Below are positions 8,778 to 17,047 of a stretch of 64,000 nt of DNA, one piece after another. The notes below the pieces were generated by a model. The model did not search any database, was not told the origin of the DNA, and saw nothing but the letters and a program-made list of their open reading frames with translations. Position numbers and translations under genes: made by a program. This DNA is from Altererythrobacter ishigakiensis (lineage in GTDB: Bacteria; Pseudomonadota; Alphaproteobacteria; Sphingomonadales; Sphingomonadaceae): assembly GCF_001663155.1 (NCBI RefSeq), contig NZ_CP015963.1:248001-312000 (forward strand), written 5' to 3'. Positions within the stretch are counted from its first letter, which is position 1. Every line of letters starts with the position of its first letter.

Positions 8778-10300
8778 CGCATCAGACTGCCAAGGACATT
8801 TCGCACAAAAGCGTTGGCACCGGTGCGCACAGGGTCTGCACTCGATTTCTTACCCATCGCCGCGGCAACGCCGATTGACACAAGCGACCCGGCCGCGGCC
8901 TTGATCCCAGCTTTGCCGGCCTTCTCCCACCAGCTGGCAGTCTTTCGGCTGCGCTTGCCGACTTCCTCCTCGCCCTTCTCTTCGACTTCCTTGGCGGTTT
9001 CTGCGGCATCCAGCGCTTTTGCCGCCAGCACTTCTTCAGCGCTTTGACGGTCCACCCGCTCATCATATTTGCCTTCGACCGGAGAGATCGACTGGATGAT
9101 CGCACGTTCCTTTACGGTAACCGGGCCAAGGCGAGAGCGTGGTGGCTTGATCAGCGTGCGCTGAACCACAGTAGGCGCGCCGTCTTCGTCCAATGTCGAC
9201 ACAAGCGCCTCACCAACCTTCAGCTCTGTAATCGCCTCAGCAACATCGAGATCGGGGTTGATACGGAACGTCTCCGCCGCGGCTTTGATCGCGCGTTGAT
9301 CGCGCGGAGTGAAAGCACGCAGGGCGTGCTGCACGCGATTGCCCAACTGGCCCGCGACCTCTTCCGGTATATCGATCGGGTTTTGCGTGCAGAAATAGAC
9401 GCCAACGCCTTTCGAACGGATGAGGCGGACGACTTGCTCGATCTTTTCTTCCAGCGCCTTGGGCGCGTCATCGAACAACAAGTGGGCTTCGTCGAAGAAG
9501 AACACGAGCTTGGGTTTTTCCGGATCGCCCACTTCCGGCAAGCTCTCGAACAGCTCAGCGAGCAGCCACAGCAGGAAAGTGGCATAAAGCTTCGGGCTTC
9601 GCATCAATTTGTCCGCGGCGAGCACATTGATATTCCCGCGCCCTTGCTCATCACATTTCAGGAAATCATCGATTTCCAGCGCCGGTTCACCAAAGAACAT
9701 GTCCGCGCCCTGGCTTTCGAAGCTTAGCAGCTGGCGCTGGATGGCCCCCACTGATTGCTTTGAAACATTGCCGTATGTGCCGGACAGCTCCTTTGCGTTC
9801 TCTGCCGCCCACATCAGCACCGCCTGCAAATCTTCGAAGTCCAGCAGAAGCAAGCCGTTGTCATCTGCATGGCGGAAAATGATCTGCAACACGCCTTCCT
9901 GCGTGTCATTCAAATCGAGCAGACGCGAAAGCAGCAGGGGCCCCATTTCGGAAACAGTCGTGCGAATCGGATGGCCTTGCTCGCCGTAAAGATCCCAGAA
10001 AACCGCCGGATTGTCTGAATAGTCATAATCGTCCATGCCGAGTTCTTTGGCGCGGCCTTCCAGCTTGTCAGCATGCTTGAACTTAGGGGAGCCGGGCATG
10101 GAAATGCCCGACAAATCGCCCTTTACGTCCGCAACGAATACGGGGACCCCATTGGCAGAGAAGCTTTCAGCCAGTCCCTGCAAGGTCACAGTCTTACCCG
10201 TGCCGGTCGCACCAGCGATAAGCCCGTGCCGGTTCGCGCGGCTCAGATCGAGATATTGCTTCTCACCATTTGCGGCGAGCCCAATGAAAATACTGCTCAT
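8774..10300 (-). CDS. HerA-like P-loop ATPase, DUF853 (YjgR) family
   Basis: 508 residues from the ATG at 10300; the frame extends to a TTG at 10321, but [12 protein letters not shown] is the usual family start. It has a Walker A motif GATGTGKT at 30-37, a Walker B in [15 protein letters not shown], and the sensor-like [32 protein letters not shown]853 proteins are VirB4/HerA-related ATPases of unsettled role. The C-terminal tail is Glu/Lys-rich and then Gly/Ala-rich with a short hydrophobic stretch ([16 protein letters not shown]), which could contact the membrane. It is convergent with the kinase gene and divergent from pabBC. Confidence 0.88.
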   Translation of the reverse strand: MSSIFIGLAANGEKQYLDLSRANRHGLIAGATGTGKTVTLQGLAESFSANGVPVFVADVKGDLSGISMPGSPKFKHADKLEGRAKELGMDDYDYSDNPAVFWDLYGEQGHPIRTTVSEMGPLLLSRLLDLNDTQEGVLQIIFRHADDNGLLLLDFEDLQAVLMWAAENAKELSGTYGNVSKQSVGAIQRQLLSFESQGADMFFGEPALEIDDFLKCDEQGRGNINVLAADKLMRSPKLYATFLLWLLAELFESLPEVGDPEKPKLVFFFDEAHLLFDDAPKALEEKIEQVVRLIRSKGVGVYFCTQNPIDIPEEVAGQLGNRVQHALRAFTPRDQRAIKAAAETFRINPDLDVAEAITELKVGEALVSTLDEDGAPTVVQRTLIKPPRSRLGPVTVKERAIIQSISPVEGKYDERVDRQSAEEVLAAKALDAAETAKEVEEKGEEEVGKRSRKTASWWEKAGKAGIKAAAGSLVSIGVAAAMGKKSSADPVRTGANAFVRNVLGSLMR

Positions 10301-10351
10301 GATGTGTTCTTGCGTCCCCAACGCCTAAAGAAATTGCGCTAAACTGTCTGG

Positions 10352-10410
10352 CGCAGCCTAGCACAGGTGGTCAAGTGATAGACTTGTCGCCACGATTGGC
10401 TAAGGCTGCG
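10352..10410. repeat. Nested inverted repeat ending 6 bp before the pabBC start
   Basis: The outer stem pairs CGCAGCC (10352-10358) with GGCTGCG (10404-10410) and TAGC (10359-10362) with GCTA (10399-10402), with one bulged A. The inner stems pair GTGG (10367-10370) with CCAC (10390-10393), and CAAGT (10372-10376) with ACTTG (10382-10386). About 20 bp pair over 59 nt. In the pabBC mRNA it would bury the region where an SD should be. As DNA it is a dyad in a divergent promoter region. Confidence 0.6.
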
Positions 10411-10416
10411 TGAGCA

Positions 10417-12207
10417 ATGGGACAGCCTACGCCTTTTATCTTGCTTGATGATGCTCGCCGGGAAGGCGGCGCGGCTGCGCATCTTTTCGAGAATCCGCGT
10501 CAAATATTTGTCGCAACCCGCGGGGATGAAGTCGCCAGTATTTTGCAGGATGCAGATAACGCGAGGCGGAGCAGCGGCGGGACGCTGGCTGGCTATATCG
10601 CGTATGAGGCCGGATTGGCGCTGGAGCCAAAGCTTGCCCCCTTGGTCGACACGCGCGGCGGTGCGGTTGGGCCATTGGTATGGCTCGGCCTGTTTGAAGA
10701 TGAGCAAGAGATCGCCGCTGAGGATGTGCCGCAATGGCTCGCATCGCGCTCTGAAGGCTCGGGCTCGCTAGGCCCGCTTGAGCCGCAGCTGTCAACCGGG
10801 GGATATATCGAGGCTTTTGCGCGGCTGCAGGAAGCAATTCACGCCGGCGACATCTACCAGGTCAATCTGACGTATCAGCTTGATGGCGCCTATCGCGGCG
10901 ATCCGGTGGCACTTTATTCCCAGCTGCGCCCTGCGGCCGAAGCGGGCTACGGCGGGCTGATCTTTGACGGTTCGCATTGGCTATTGAGCCTTTCGCCCGA
11001 GCTCTTCGTCTCGCTCAAAGGTGATGCGGCGAAGGTTAAGCCGATGAAGGGCACAAGGCCGCGCGGTGACACGGCTGAAGCCGATGAAGCGTTGGCTGAC
11101 GAATTGGCCAATTCGGTCAAGGACAAGGCTGAAAACCTCATGATCGTTGACTTGATGCGCAATGATCTGAGCCGGGTGGCCGAGGCGGGCAGTGTGCGGG
11201 TGGAGGCACCATTCACTGTAGAGAGCTATCCGACCGTGCATCAAATGGTCTCGAGCGTGCACGCAAAGCTGCAATCGGGCAAAACCGCCATCGATCTGAT
11301 CCGCGCGATTTTTCCCTGCGGCTCGATCACCGGTGCGCCCAAGATACGCGCGATGGAGCTGATCAACGAGGTCGAGCGCGATGCTCGCGGCCCTTATTGC
11401 GGGGCAATCGGGCGCATCAGTGCAAATGGTGATGCGGCGTTCAATGTTGCGATCCGCACGCTTCGCCTGACGCCGGAAGAGAACAATCGCGGGCGTGCGG
11501 TGATGGGCGTCGGCTCTGCGATTGTTGCTGATAGCGAAGCCATGGCAGAGCGGCGCGAATGCGAGATAAAAGCCGGTTTTGCACGCCGCCTGAGCGATTG
11601 CGATCTGATCGAAACGATGCTGTTCGACCCGGAAAGCGGGATTGATCTGCTGGAACTGCATTTGGAGCGGATCAAGGCGTCGGCTCAGGAACTGGGGTTC
11701 TCGTTTGATCGACATGCTGCGCGCAACCAGATTCAGGCGCTGTGTTTTGATCTGGAGCAGCGTAGCAAGGTGCGTCTGCTTGCTTCGCGGCGCGGGGAAT
11801 TGGCGCTTGAGACTGGGCCCGTTCCTGATGCGAAGGACGATCCCATTAAGTGCATTGCACTGCCGATGCCGGTCGATCCGGGCGATTGGCGCTTGCGCCA
11901 CAAGACGACAGATCGCGGCTTTTACGAAGAGGCGCTGGGCGCTGCAAAGGCCGAGGGCGCGAACGAAGCGCTGCTCGTCTGTCCCGAAGGTTTCGTGACC
12001 GAAGGTAGCTTCAACAATATCTTTGTTGAGCGCGATGGAGTACTATTTACTCCACCCGCCACTCTGGGCCTGCTGCCCGGCGTGCTGCGACGCTCGCTTT
12101 TGGAAAGCGGCAAAGCTCGCGAAGAGCAATTGACCCTAGATGACCTCGAAAACGGCTTTTTGCTCGGCAATGCTGTGCGCGGGCTGATGAAAGCTGAATT
12201 GATATGA
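10417..12207 (+). CDS. pabB: Fused aminodeoxychorismate synthase component I and aminodeoxychorismate lyase (PabB-PabC)
   Basis: 596 residues. The N-terminal two thirds is a chorismate-binding domain of the PabB type: PMKGTRPRG with its key Lys, IVDLMRNDLSRVA, GSITGAPKIRAMELI and GPYCGAIG. The C-terminal third (from about residue 390) is a class IV PLP aminotransferase domain with the PLP Lys in RHKTTDRGFYEEAL and NEALLVCPEGFVTEGSFNNIF. Together they convert chorismate to 4-amino-4-deoxychorismate (with a separate PabA glutaminase) and then to p-aminobenzoate for folate. No pabA is nearby. The stop overlaps the ATG of the next gene (ATGA). A stable inverted repeat directly precedes the start and no clear SD is seen. 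Confidence 0.93.
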   Translation: MGQPTPFILLDDARREGGAAAHLFENPRQIFVATRGDEVASILQDADNARRSSGGTLAGYIAYEAGLALEPKLAPLVDTRGGAVGPLVWLGLFEDEQEIAAEDVPQWLASRSEGSGSLGPLEPQLSTGGYIEAFARLQEAIHAGDIYQVNLTYQLDGAYRGDPVALYSQLRPAAEAGYGGLIFDGSHWLLSLSPELFVSLKGDAAKVKPMKGTRPRGDTAEADEALADELANSVKDKAENLMIVDLMRNDLSRVAEAGSVRVEAPFTVESYPTVHQMVSSVHAKLQSGKTAIDLIRAIFPCGSITGAPKIRAMELINEVERDARGPYCGAIGRISANGDAAFNVAIRTLRLTPEENNRGRAVMGVGSAIVADSEAMAERRECEIKAGFARRLSDCDLIETMLFDPESGIDLLELHLERIKASAQELGFSFDRHAARNQIQALCFDLEQRSKVRLLASRRGELALETGPVPDAKDDPIKCIALPMPVDPGDWRLRHKTTDRGFYEEALGAAKAEGANEALLVCPEGFVTEGSFNNIFVERDGVLFTPPATLGLLPGVLRRSLLESGKAREEQLTLDDLENGFLLGNAVRGLMKAELI

Positions 12208-12926
12208 ATATCGAAATACTTTTCGAAGACGGCGAAGCGCTCGTGATCAACAAGCCAGCGGGGCTTCCGGTTGATCGCCCCAAGCGCGGCGGTCCCGCAC
12301 TTTGGGACCATATCGAGCAGCTGAAGCTGGGTTTTCAACGCCCGCCGGTTGCCGTGCACCGGCTCGACACTGATACCAGCGGCTGCCTGATCCTTGCGCG
12401 CAACCCGAAGGCGCTGAAGCGTTTCAACAAGGCCTTCGAAGATCGGCTTGTTGGCAAAACCTATCTGGCAGTGATGGATTTTGAGCCATCCGAGCAATCC
12501 GGCACTATCGAGCTGAACCTTGCGAAGATCAGCTCTGCAGAAAAGGGCTGGCGCATGATTGCTGCCAAGAAAGGCAAGCCGGCCATCTCGCATTGGGAGC
12601 TGCTGCAGACGATCGGAGAGGGAGATCGCAAACGCTCGCTCATTCGTTTCCGTCCAGAGACGGGCCGCACGCACCAGTTGCGGGTCCACGCCTTGCAGGG
12701 GCTCGGCGTCCCGCTGCTGGGTGACCCGGTTTACGGACCAGTGCGCGGCCAGAACAAGGGCGCTCCGCGCACCATGCTGCACGCTGAAGCCATTCATATG
12801 ACCCGTCCGGGCAAGGATCCGGTCAGCGCGTATGCTCCGTTCCCTGAGGATTTTATCCGCGCGGGGCTGACCGCGCCCGAACCACCCCCACCGCCCATCC
12901 GAATTCCTGTTTCCGACGATGGATGA
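12204..12926 (+). CDS. RluA-family RNA pseudouridine synthase
   Basis: 240 residues. The catalytic signature VHRLDTDTSG holds Asp55, and the C-terminal RPETGRTHQLRVHALQGLG is also typical. The N-terminus ILFEDGEALVINKPAGLPVD matches family members without an S4 domain. It isomerises uridine to pseudouridine in rRNA or tRNA; the target cannot be read from sequence. It starts inside the pabBC stop and ends overlapping the arfB start by 8 bp, so the three genes are one operon. Confidence 0.9.
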   Translation: MNIEILFEDGEALVINKPAGLPVDRPKRGGPALWDHIEQLKLGFQRPPVAVHRLDTDTSGCLILARNPKALKRFNKAFEDRLVGKTYLAVMDFEPSEQSGTIELNLAKISSAEKGWRMIAAKKGKPAISHWELLQTIGEGDRKRSLIRFRPETGRTHQLRVHALQGLGVPLLGDPVYGPVRGQNKGAPRTMLHAEAIHMTRPGKDPVSAYAPFPEDFIRAGLTAPEPPPPPIRIPVSDDG

Positions 12927-13335
12927 CGATCTGATCGCCCGCGCGCATGCTTTGGCCGAAGAGAGCTTTCTCGCCGGCAGTGGGCCGGGTGGACAGAATG
13001 CGAACAAGGTCGCGACTGAAGTTCAGTTGCGGGTCAATCTCTACAAGCTGCGCCTACCGCCGCCGGTATTTGCGCGCTTGAAAGACATGGCAGGGAGCAA
13101 GCTGACTGCGTCCGGCGATCTCCTGATCACGGCCAAACAGCATCGCACGCAAGAGGCCAATCGCACCGCTGCGCGGGGCAAGCTCGAAGAATTGCTCAAG
13201 AAAGCGCATGAACGCCCAAAGATACGCGCGAAGAGCCGCATAAACCGTGTCGGCAAGGCCCAGCGGCTCAAAGAGAAGAAAGCGCGCGGGGAAGTGAAGG
13301 CAAAAAGAGGCAAGATCAGCCGGTCCGATTGGTGA
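12919..13335 (+). CDS. arfB: Alternative ribosome-rescue factor ArfB (YaeJ), peptidyl-tRNA hydrolase
   Basis: 138 residues, the usual length. The GGQ catalytic motif is at residues 24-26 in GSGPGGQNANK, and there is a long Lys/Arg-rich C-terminal tail (AKSRINRVGKAQRLKEKKARG) that enters the empty mRNA channel of stalled ribosomes. It releases nascent chains from non-stop complexes, so it backs up or replaces trans-translation. It lacks the codon-recognition domains of RF1/RF2. It is coupled to the pseudouridine synthase gene by an 8-bp overlap and followed by the L33 gene after a structured leader. Confidence 0.93.
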   Translation: MDDDLIARAHALAEESFLAGSGPGGQNANKVATEVQLRVNLYKLRLPPPVFARLKDMAGSKLTASGDLLITAKQHRTQEANRTAARGKLEELLKKAHERPKIRAKSRINRVGKAQRLKEKKARGEVKAKRGKISRSDW

Positions 13336-13342
13336 GTCATGC

Positions 13343-13436
13343 TTGACTTTTGCCCCAGAATCACCCAATGGCGCGCCTCTGGATGGCGGCGCTGCGCGTG
13401 CCGCCTGTATTTTTTCGGCTGAACATCAGCCTTTTT
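13343..13436 (+). promoter_or_regulatory. Structured rpmG leader with attenuator-like terminator
   Basis: A possible -35 TTGACT (13343-13348) has only a weak -10 (CAATGG, 13366-13371). Two hairpins follow: GGCGGC (13385-13390) with GCCGCC (13400-13405), and GGCTGA (13417-13422) with TCAGCC (13426-13431), the latter followed by TTTTT (13432-13436). The second has the form of an intrinsic terminator, yet it ends only 20 bp before the rpmG ATG, leaving no room for a downstream promoter. This suggests premature termination control of L33, or termination of the arfB mRNA with some readthrough. Confidence 0.5.
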
Positions 13437-13456
13437 ACAAGTTTTAGGATACCGTC

Positions 13457-13624
13457 ATGGCGAAGCCAGCAACCGTCAAGATCAAGCTCGTCTCGACTGC
13501 AGACACGGGCTTCTATTACGTGACGAAGAAAAACCCACGTAACATCACAGAGAAGATGACCTTCCGTAAATATGACCCGGTTGTGCGCAAGCACGTCGAG
13601 TTCAAGGAAGCCAAGATCAAGTGA
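13457..13624 (+). CDS. rpmG: 50S ribosomal protein L33
   Basis: 55 residues starting [20 protein letters not shown] and ending [10 protein letters not shown]. It is the standard L33 sequence: the basic N-terminus, the [13 protein letters not shown] segment and the KMTFRKYDP segment are all present. It has no Cys pairs, so it is the zinc-free form. It belongs to the large ribosomal subunit near the E site. The SD AGGA is at 13447-13450. It is followed by lolA, which may share its transcript. Confidence 0.97.
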   Translation: MAKPATVKIKLVSTADTGFYYVTKKNPRNITEKMTFRKYDPVVRKHVEFKEAKIK

Positions 13625-13692
13625 TCTTGCTGAACAGTCGCAGAGCCACAGGTTCAGTGACAGTTCAACGCAGCGCGACTAGACAGCGCAGC

Positions 13693-14358
13693 ATGAGCAT
13701 CTTTGCATTTCTTTCCAAACGCCCGCTGCGCGCTGCGCTGGCGGGTGTTGTTTTGTGCGCCCTTCCTGCTTCGCTGGCGCCCACTGCCCCCGCAGTCGCA
13801 CAATCCGAAGCCGGGGACCTTAACCGCGCGGTGAGCGCGCTCCGCCAGATTTCGACGTTGAAAGCCGACTTCTCGCAGACTGACCGTCTGGGACAGACCG
13901 CCAATGGCGTGCTGACGCTGAAGCGCGGCGGAAAAATCCGGTTCGATTATGGCGAAGATCAGGATCTGCTGGTCGTCTCGAACGGCCGCTCACTGTATCT
14001 GGTGGATTACGAAGTAAGCCAGGTGCAACGCTGGCCCATCCGAAATTCGCCTTTGGGTGCTCTGCTCGATCCAGAACGCGATATTTCCCGCTACGGCAAG
14101 CTGGTCCAAACCGGGAATCCTGACGTTGTCAGCATCGAGGTGCGCGATCCCAAACGTCCGGAGTTCGGTATGATTACCATGATCTTTGTCCGTGACGTGA
14201 CGGCGCCGGGAGGACTGGAGCTCAATACCTGGGTGGCGCTGGATGCACAGAACAACCGTACAACTGTGCGGCTAAGGAACCATCGTTACGGCGTGACAGT
14301 CGCTGACAGCGAATTTCGCTTCCGCGATCCACGACAATCGTCTCGTCGCCCGCGCTGA
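13693..14358 (+). CDS. lolA: Outer-membrane lipoprotein carrier protein LolA family
   Basis: 221 residues from the ATG at 13693; the frame extends upstream to the end of rpmG but a signal peptide begins only here (residues 1-36, ending AVAQ). The mature part shows the LolA half-barrel pattern: LRQISTLKADFSQTDRLGQTANGVLTLKRGGKIRFDY, then LLVVSNGRSLYLVDYEVSQVQRWPI. It shuttles lipoproteins through the periplasm to the outer membrane. SD evidence is weak, so the start is not certain. A candidate structured RNA and an intrinsic terminator follow the stop. Confidence 0.88.
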   Translation: MSIFAFLSKRPLRAALAGVVLCALPASLAPTAPAVAQSEAGDLNRAVSALRQISTLKADFSQTDRLGQTANGVLTLKRGGKIRFDYGEDQDLLVVSNGRSLYLVDYEVSQVQRWPIRNSPLGALLDPERDISRYGKLVQTGNPDVVSIEVRDPKRPEFGMITMIFVRDVTAPGGLELNTWVALDAQNNRTTVRLRNHRYGVTVADSEFRFRDPRQSSRRPR

Positions 14359-14419
14359 ACGGTTCAACTTCGCGCGGTTGTAAGAACGCGACAAGACGCA
14401 GTTCGCCATTCATTTACCT

Positions 14420-14569
14420 GAAAGCTGAGAAGAGGTAGTTTCCTCTTGTGAATCGGACGAAGGCGGGTTTCCCCCCTGTTGCCCAGCCTTCAATAAAGGT
14501 CCGTTTTGCCAAGCGTGACGAACGCTAACACTGAACCCTCGCGCCAATGCCCCCGGTGCGAGGGTTTTT
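14420..14569 (+). ncRNA. Candidate structured small RNA or structured lolA 3' UTR
   Basis: Consecutive perfect stems occur in 150 nt: AAGAGG (14430-14435) with CCTCTT (14442-14447); CGGAC (14454-14458) plus GAAGGC (14459-14464) with GCCTTC (14486-14491) plus GTCCG (14499-14503), separated by a 7-nt bulge; AGCGT (14512-14516) with ACGCT (14522-14526); and a terminator at the end. No coding frame of note fits. I do not recognise it as 6S, SRP, tmRNA or RNase P RNA. It could be an independent sRNA or one processed from the lolA mRNA, whose stop is at 14358. Confidence 0.45.
14534..14569 (+). terminator. Intrinsic terminator after lolA and the candidate RNA
   Basis: AACCCTCGC (14534-14542) pairs with GCGAGGGTT (14558-14566), with a 15-nt loop and a run of T to 14569. 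It is a strong plus-strand terminator. Confidence 0.88.
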
Positions 14570-14717
14570 GTTATCCGCCCTGTTTTGCGCACTCGACTCC
14601 GCGAGCGCGATTTCCTCGCGGCCTGCGGACAAGTCTGCGCCGCTGCGGGCGGCCGGTCGGCCTTGTGGTCTATCTACAGATAGCCCGATCCAGTTCTTAG
14701 ATTATCACCTTGGCCTC
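14570..14717. other. Non-coding gap between the terminator and the phosphatase stop
   Basis: No gene is seen. It holds small dyads: CCGCGAG (14599-14605) with CTCGCGG (14615-14621), and CTATCT (14670-14675) with AGATAG (14678-14683). None has a T-run on the minus strand, so no clear terminator for the minus-strand phosphatase is visible. Confidence 0.4.
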
Positions 14718-16148
14718 TTAGTCATCCCATCCAAACGCGTTGACAATTATGTCATAGATCACGTTCTGCTCGATAACGCCGCGCACACGCTCTGAACCGG
14801 GGCCATGACCATAAAGCGCAACATCTTCGCCGCCATGCGTTTCGCTGCTGGTGGGGATCGCAGCCTGTTGCCGCGCCTGTACGCCGGTGTCAGGAACCGG
14901 CCGCTCCGCCATATTGGAGATAGCCCCGGGGCCGTTGTGGTATCCCAGAGTGGTGTAAGGCTTGCCATCGGTTGCCGTTGTGGCCTGAGCCAGTTCTTCA
15001 GAACCGCCTTCGGGTGGAACTACCAGGCCCAGGATGTCATTCCCGCGCCGCGGATAACCCGACATGGTGAATACATGGCTGTGATCCGCGGTGACCAGGA
15101 TCAAAGTCTCCGCCGGATCGGTATTGTCGATCGCGTATTGGATCGCATTGGCAAACTCGACCGCTTCTTCGAGCGCGTAGCCCGCCTGCCCCGCATGGTG
15201 ACCGTGATCAATCCGGCCCGACTCCACCATCAGGTAATAACCCTCAGGATCGCCCTTCAGCCGCCCGATCGCCTGCTGAGTCATCTCGGTGAGTGTCGGC
15301 TCGGTAGAATCTTCCGCGCGATCCACGGTGTATGTCATATGACTAGGCGAGAAGAGCCCGAATACGGGCTTGTCAGATGGTGCAGCGGAAAGCTCTGCTG
15401 ACGTCGAAACGAAGCTTCCGCCTGTGCGCTGTACCCATTCGACCGGCAAGTTGGCATCTGCGTCGATACGTCGTCCGCCGAGATCTGCGCCGAAAAACGC
15501 AGCTGTGCCGCCTCCGAGGGCGACGTCGAACGTGCTGTTCACGAGCTGCGATGCAATATCATCGCAGCCTTTGCCTCGCTGATCCTCGGGAATCCACGCA
15601 TCGGCCTCCCAACCGCGATCAGGTGAACGCGCATAGACACTTGCAGGGGTGGCGTGGGTAATCCGCGCGGTGGACACAATGCCCAGCGCCATCCCACGCT
15701 CGGTAACTTGCTCACCCAGGATCGGCAGCGCGTTAGCTTGTCCACTTTCGCAATCACCCGCCCTCACATCAGGGCCAACACCCAATACGCCGATTTTGGT
15801 CTTTACGCCCGTGTGCATCGCGCTCGCGGTTCCTGCGCTGTCGGGAACCTGCGCGTTGCTGTTATAAGTCTTGACCAGCGCGACATTGGCAAAATTCTCG
15901 AACGGCAGGACATATTCCTCTCCGCTTTGCCCTTGCTTTTGCCCTGCATAGATCCGCGCAGCCGTGACCGTTGAAACGCCCATTCCGTCACCGATAAACA
16001 GGATGACATTCTTTGCCTTCGGTTCTTGAGCTTCGACGGGCGCTGCTGATGCGCTGGCAATGCCTTGCTGTCCGTAACTGGCAGGCGAGCAGGCTGCGAG
16101 CGGCAAAGCGGCGGCAGCGGCAAGAATGATAGATCGGCGCAGGGTCAT
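14718..16148 (-). CDS. PhoA-type alkaline phosphatase, lipoprotein
   Basis: 476 residues. The N-terminus has a lipoprotein signal with lipobox LAAC and Cys20, so it should be a lipid-anchored envelope enzyme rather than the soluble E. coli form. The metal site starts at FIGDGMG; the nucleophile is Ser104 in PDSAGTASAMHTG; further ligands are in ESGRIDHGHHAGQ, VTADHSH and SETHGGEDV. It hydrolyses phosphomonoesters to release phosphate. The SD (AAGAGGAG) is clear. It is divergent from xthA and lies between lolA and xthA on the opposite strand; I could not identify a convincing Pho box upstream. Confidence 0.93.
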   Translation of the reverse strand: MTLRRSIILAAAAALPLAACSPASYGQQGIASASAAPVEAQEPKAKNVILFIGDGMGVSTVTAARIYAGQKQGQSGEEYVLPFENFANVALVKTYNSNAQVPDSAGTASAMHTGVKTKIGVLGVGPDVRAGDCESGQANALPILGEQVTERGMALGIVSTARITHATPASVYARSPDRGWEADAWIPEDQRGKGCDDIASQLVNSTFDVALGGGTAAFFGADLGGRRIDADANLPVEWVQRTGGSFVSTSAELSAAPSDKPVFGLFSPSHMTYTVDRAEDSTEPTLTEMTQQAIGRLKGDPEGYYLMVESGRIDHGHHAGQAGYALEEAVEFANAIQYAIDNTDPAETLILVTADHSHVFTMSGYPRRGNDILGLVVPPEGGSEELAQATTATDGKPYTTLGYHNGPGAISNMAERPVPDTGVQARQQAAIPTSSETHGGEDVALYGHGPGSERVRGVIEQNVIYDIIVNAFGWDD

Positions 16149-16252
16149 CGGGTTATCTCCTCTTGGGGCAGCACCGCTATCCCTAATCTTTGTGACGGGA
16201 AAGCTAAAGGTGTGCTGGACCGAAAAGAATCCCGCCCCTAAGTGCTGTGGCT

Positions 16253-17047
16253 ATGGTTTCTATCTCGACTTGGAATATCAACTCTGTGCGGCTGCGGCTG
16301 CCAATCGTGGAACGCTTTCTGAAAGAGGAAGCACCCGACGTACTATGCCTGCAGGAAATCAAATGCCAGGAACATCAGTTCCCCGCAGCTGCCCTGGCAG
16401 AGCTTGGTTATGAGCACCAGGCTATACATGGCCAGAAAGGCTATCATGGCGTCGCCACCATCAGCCGTATTCCGCTGAAAGAGTTCAGCCGCCACGACTG
16501 GCAAGCAAATGGCGAGGCGCGGCATGTCGGTGTCGAGTTGCTTGGCCCCGGCAAGGGCATGGTGCTGGAAAATGTCTATGTACCTGCAGGCGGAGACGAG
16601 CCGAACCGCGCGAAGAACCCCAAATTCGGACAGAAACTCGATTTTCTAAGTCGGATGACCGATTGGGCTGCGCAGATTGATCGCCCGACCATGATTGTAG
16701 GTGATTTCAATATCGCGCCGCTTGAAAGCGATGTGTGGAATCACAAGCAATTGCTCAAAGTGGTCAGTCACACGCCGATCGAAGTAGAAACGCTCGCCAA
16801 TTTCCAGGCCGCACATGATTGGGTCGATCTGGGGCGCAAGTTCATTCGTGATCCGGAACGCTACTACAGCTGGTGGAGCTACCGCGCTAAGGATTGGAAA
16901 GCGAATGACCGCGGGCGCAGGCTTGATCACATGTGGGCGAGTCCTGAGCTTGCAAGGCAAGCCAAGAGCCACAGATTGCGCGAAGATGCGCGCGACTGGG
17001 AAAAGCCCAGCGATCACATCCCGCTAATTACGGAGTTTGCACTCTGA
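16253..17047 (+). CDS. xthA: Exodeoxyribonuclease III (AP endonuclease)
   Basis: 264 residues from the ATG at 16253 (a GTG two codons upstream is also in frame). It has the endonuclease/exonuclease/phosphatase fold: STWNINSVRLR at the start, LQEIKC with the metal-binding Glu, NVYVPAGGDEP, VGDFNIAP, RRLDHMWAS and the catalytic His in PSDHIPLI at the C-terminus. It cuts at abasic sites in base excision repair and degrades 3' ends. The stop overlaps the proposed ribA start, so the two are likely coupled. Confidence 0.95.
   Translation: MVSISTWNINSVRLRLPIVERFLKEEAPDVLCLQEIKCQEHQFPAAALAELGYEHQAIHGQKGYHGVATISRIPLKEFSRHDWQANGEARHVGVELLGPGKGMVLENVYVPAGGDEPNRAKNPKFGQKLDFLSRMTDWAAQIDRPTMIVGDFNIAPLESDVWNHKQLLKVVSHTPIEVETLANFQAAHDWVDLGRKFIRDPERYYSWWSYRAKDWKANDRGRRLDHMWASPELARQAKSHRLREDARDWEKPSDHIPLITEFAL

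Noticed and set aside
14430..14569. 6S RNA, SRP RNA, tmRNA or RNase P RNA identity for the candidate RNA
   Set aside because: The SRP loop, tag-peptide coding sequence, RNase P core motifs and the closing stem expected of 6S were not found.
16149..16252. Pho box before the alkaline phosphatase gene
   Set aside because: CCGTCACAAAG-like bases are present but not two CTGTCAT-type repeats at the right spacing.
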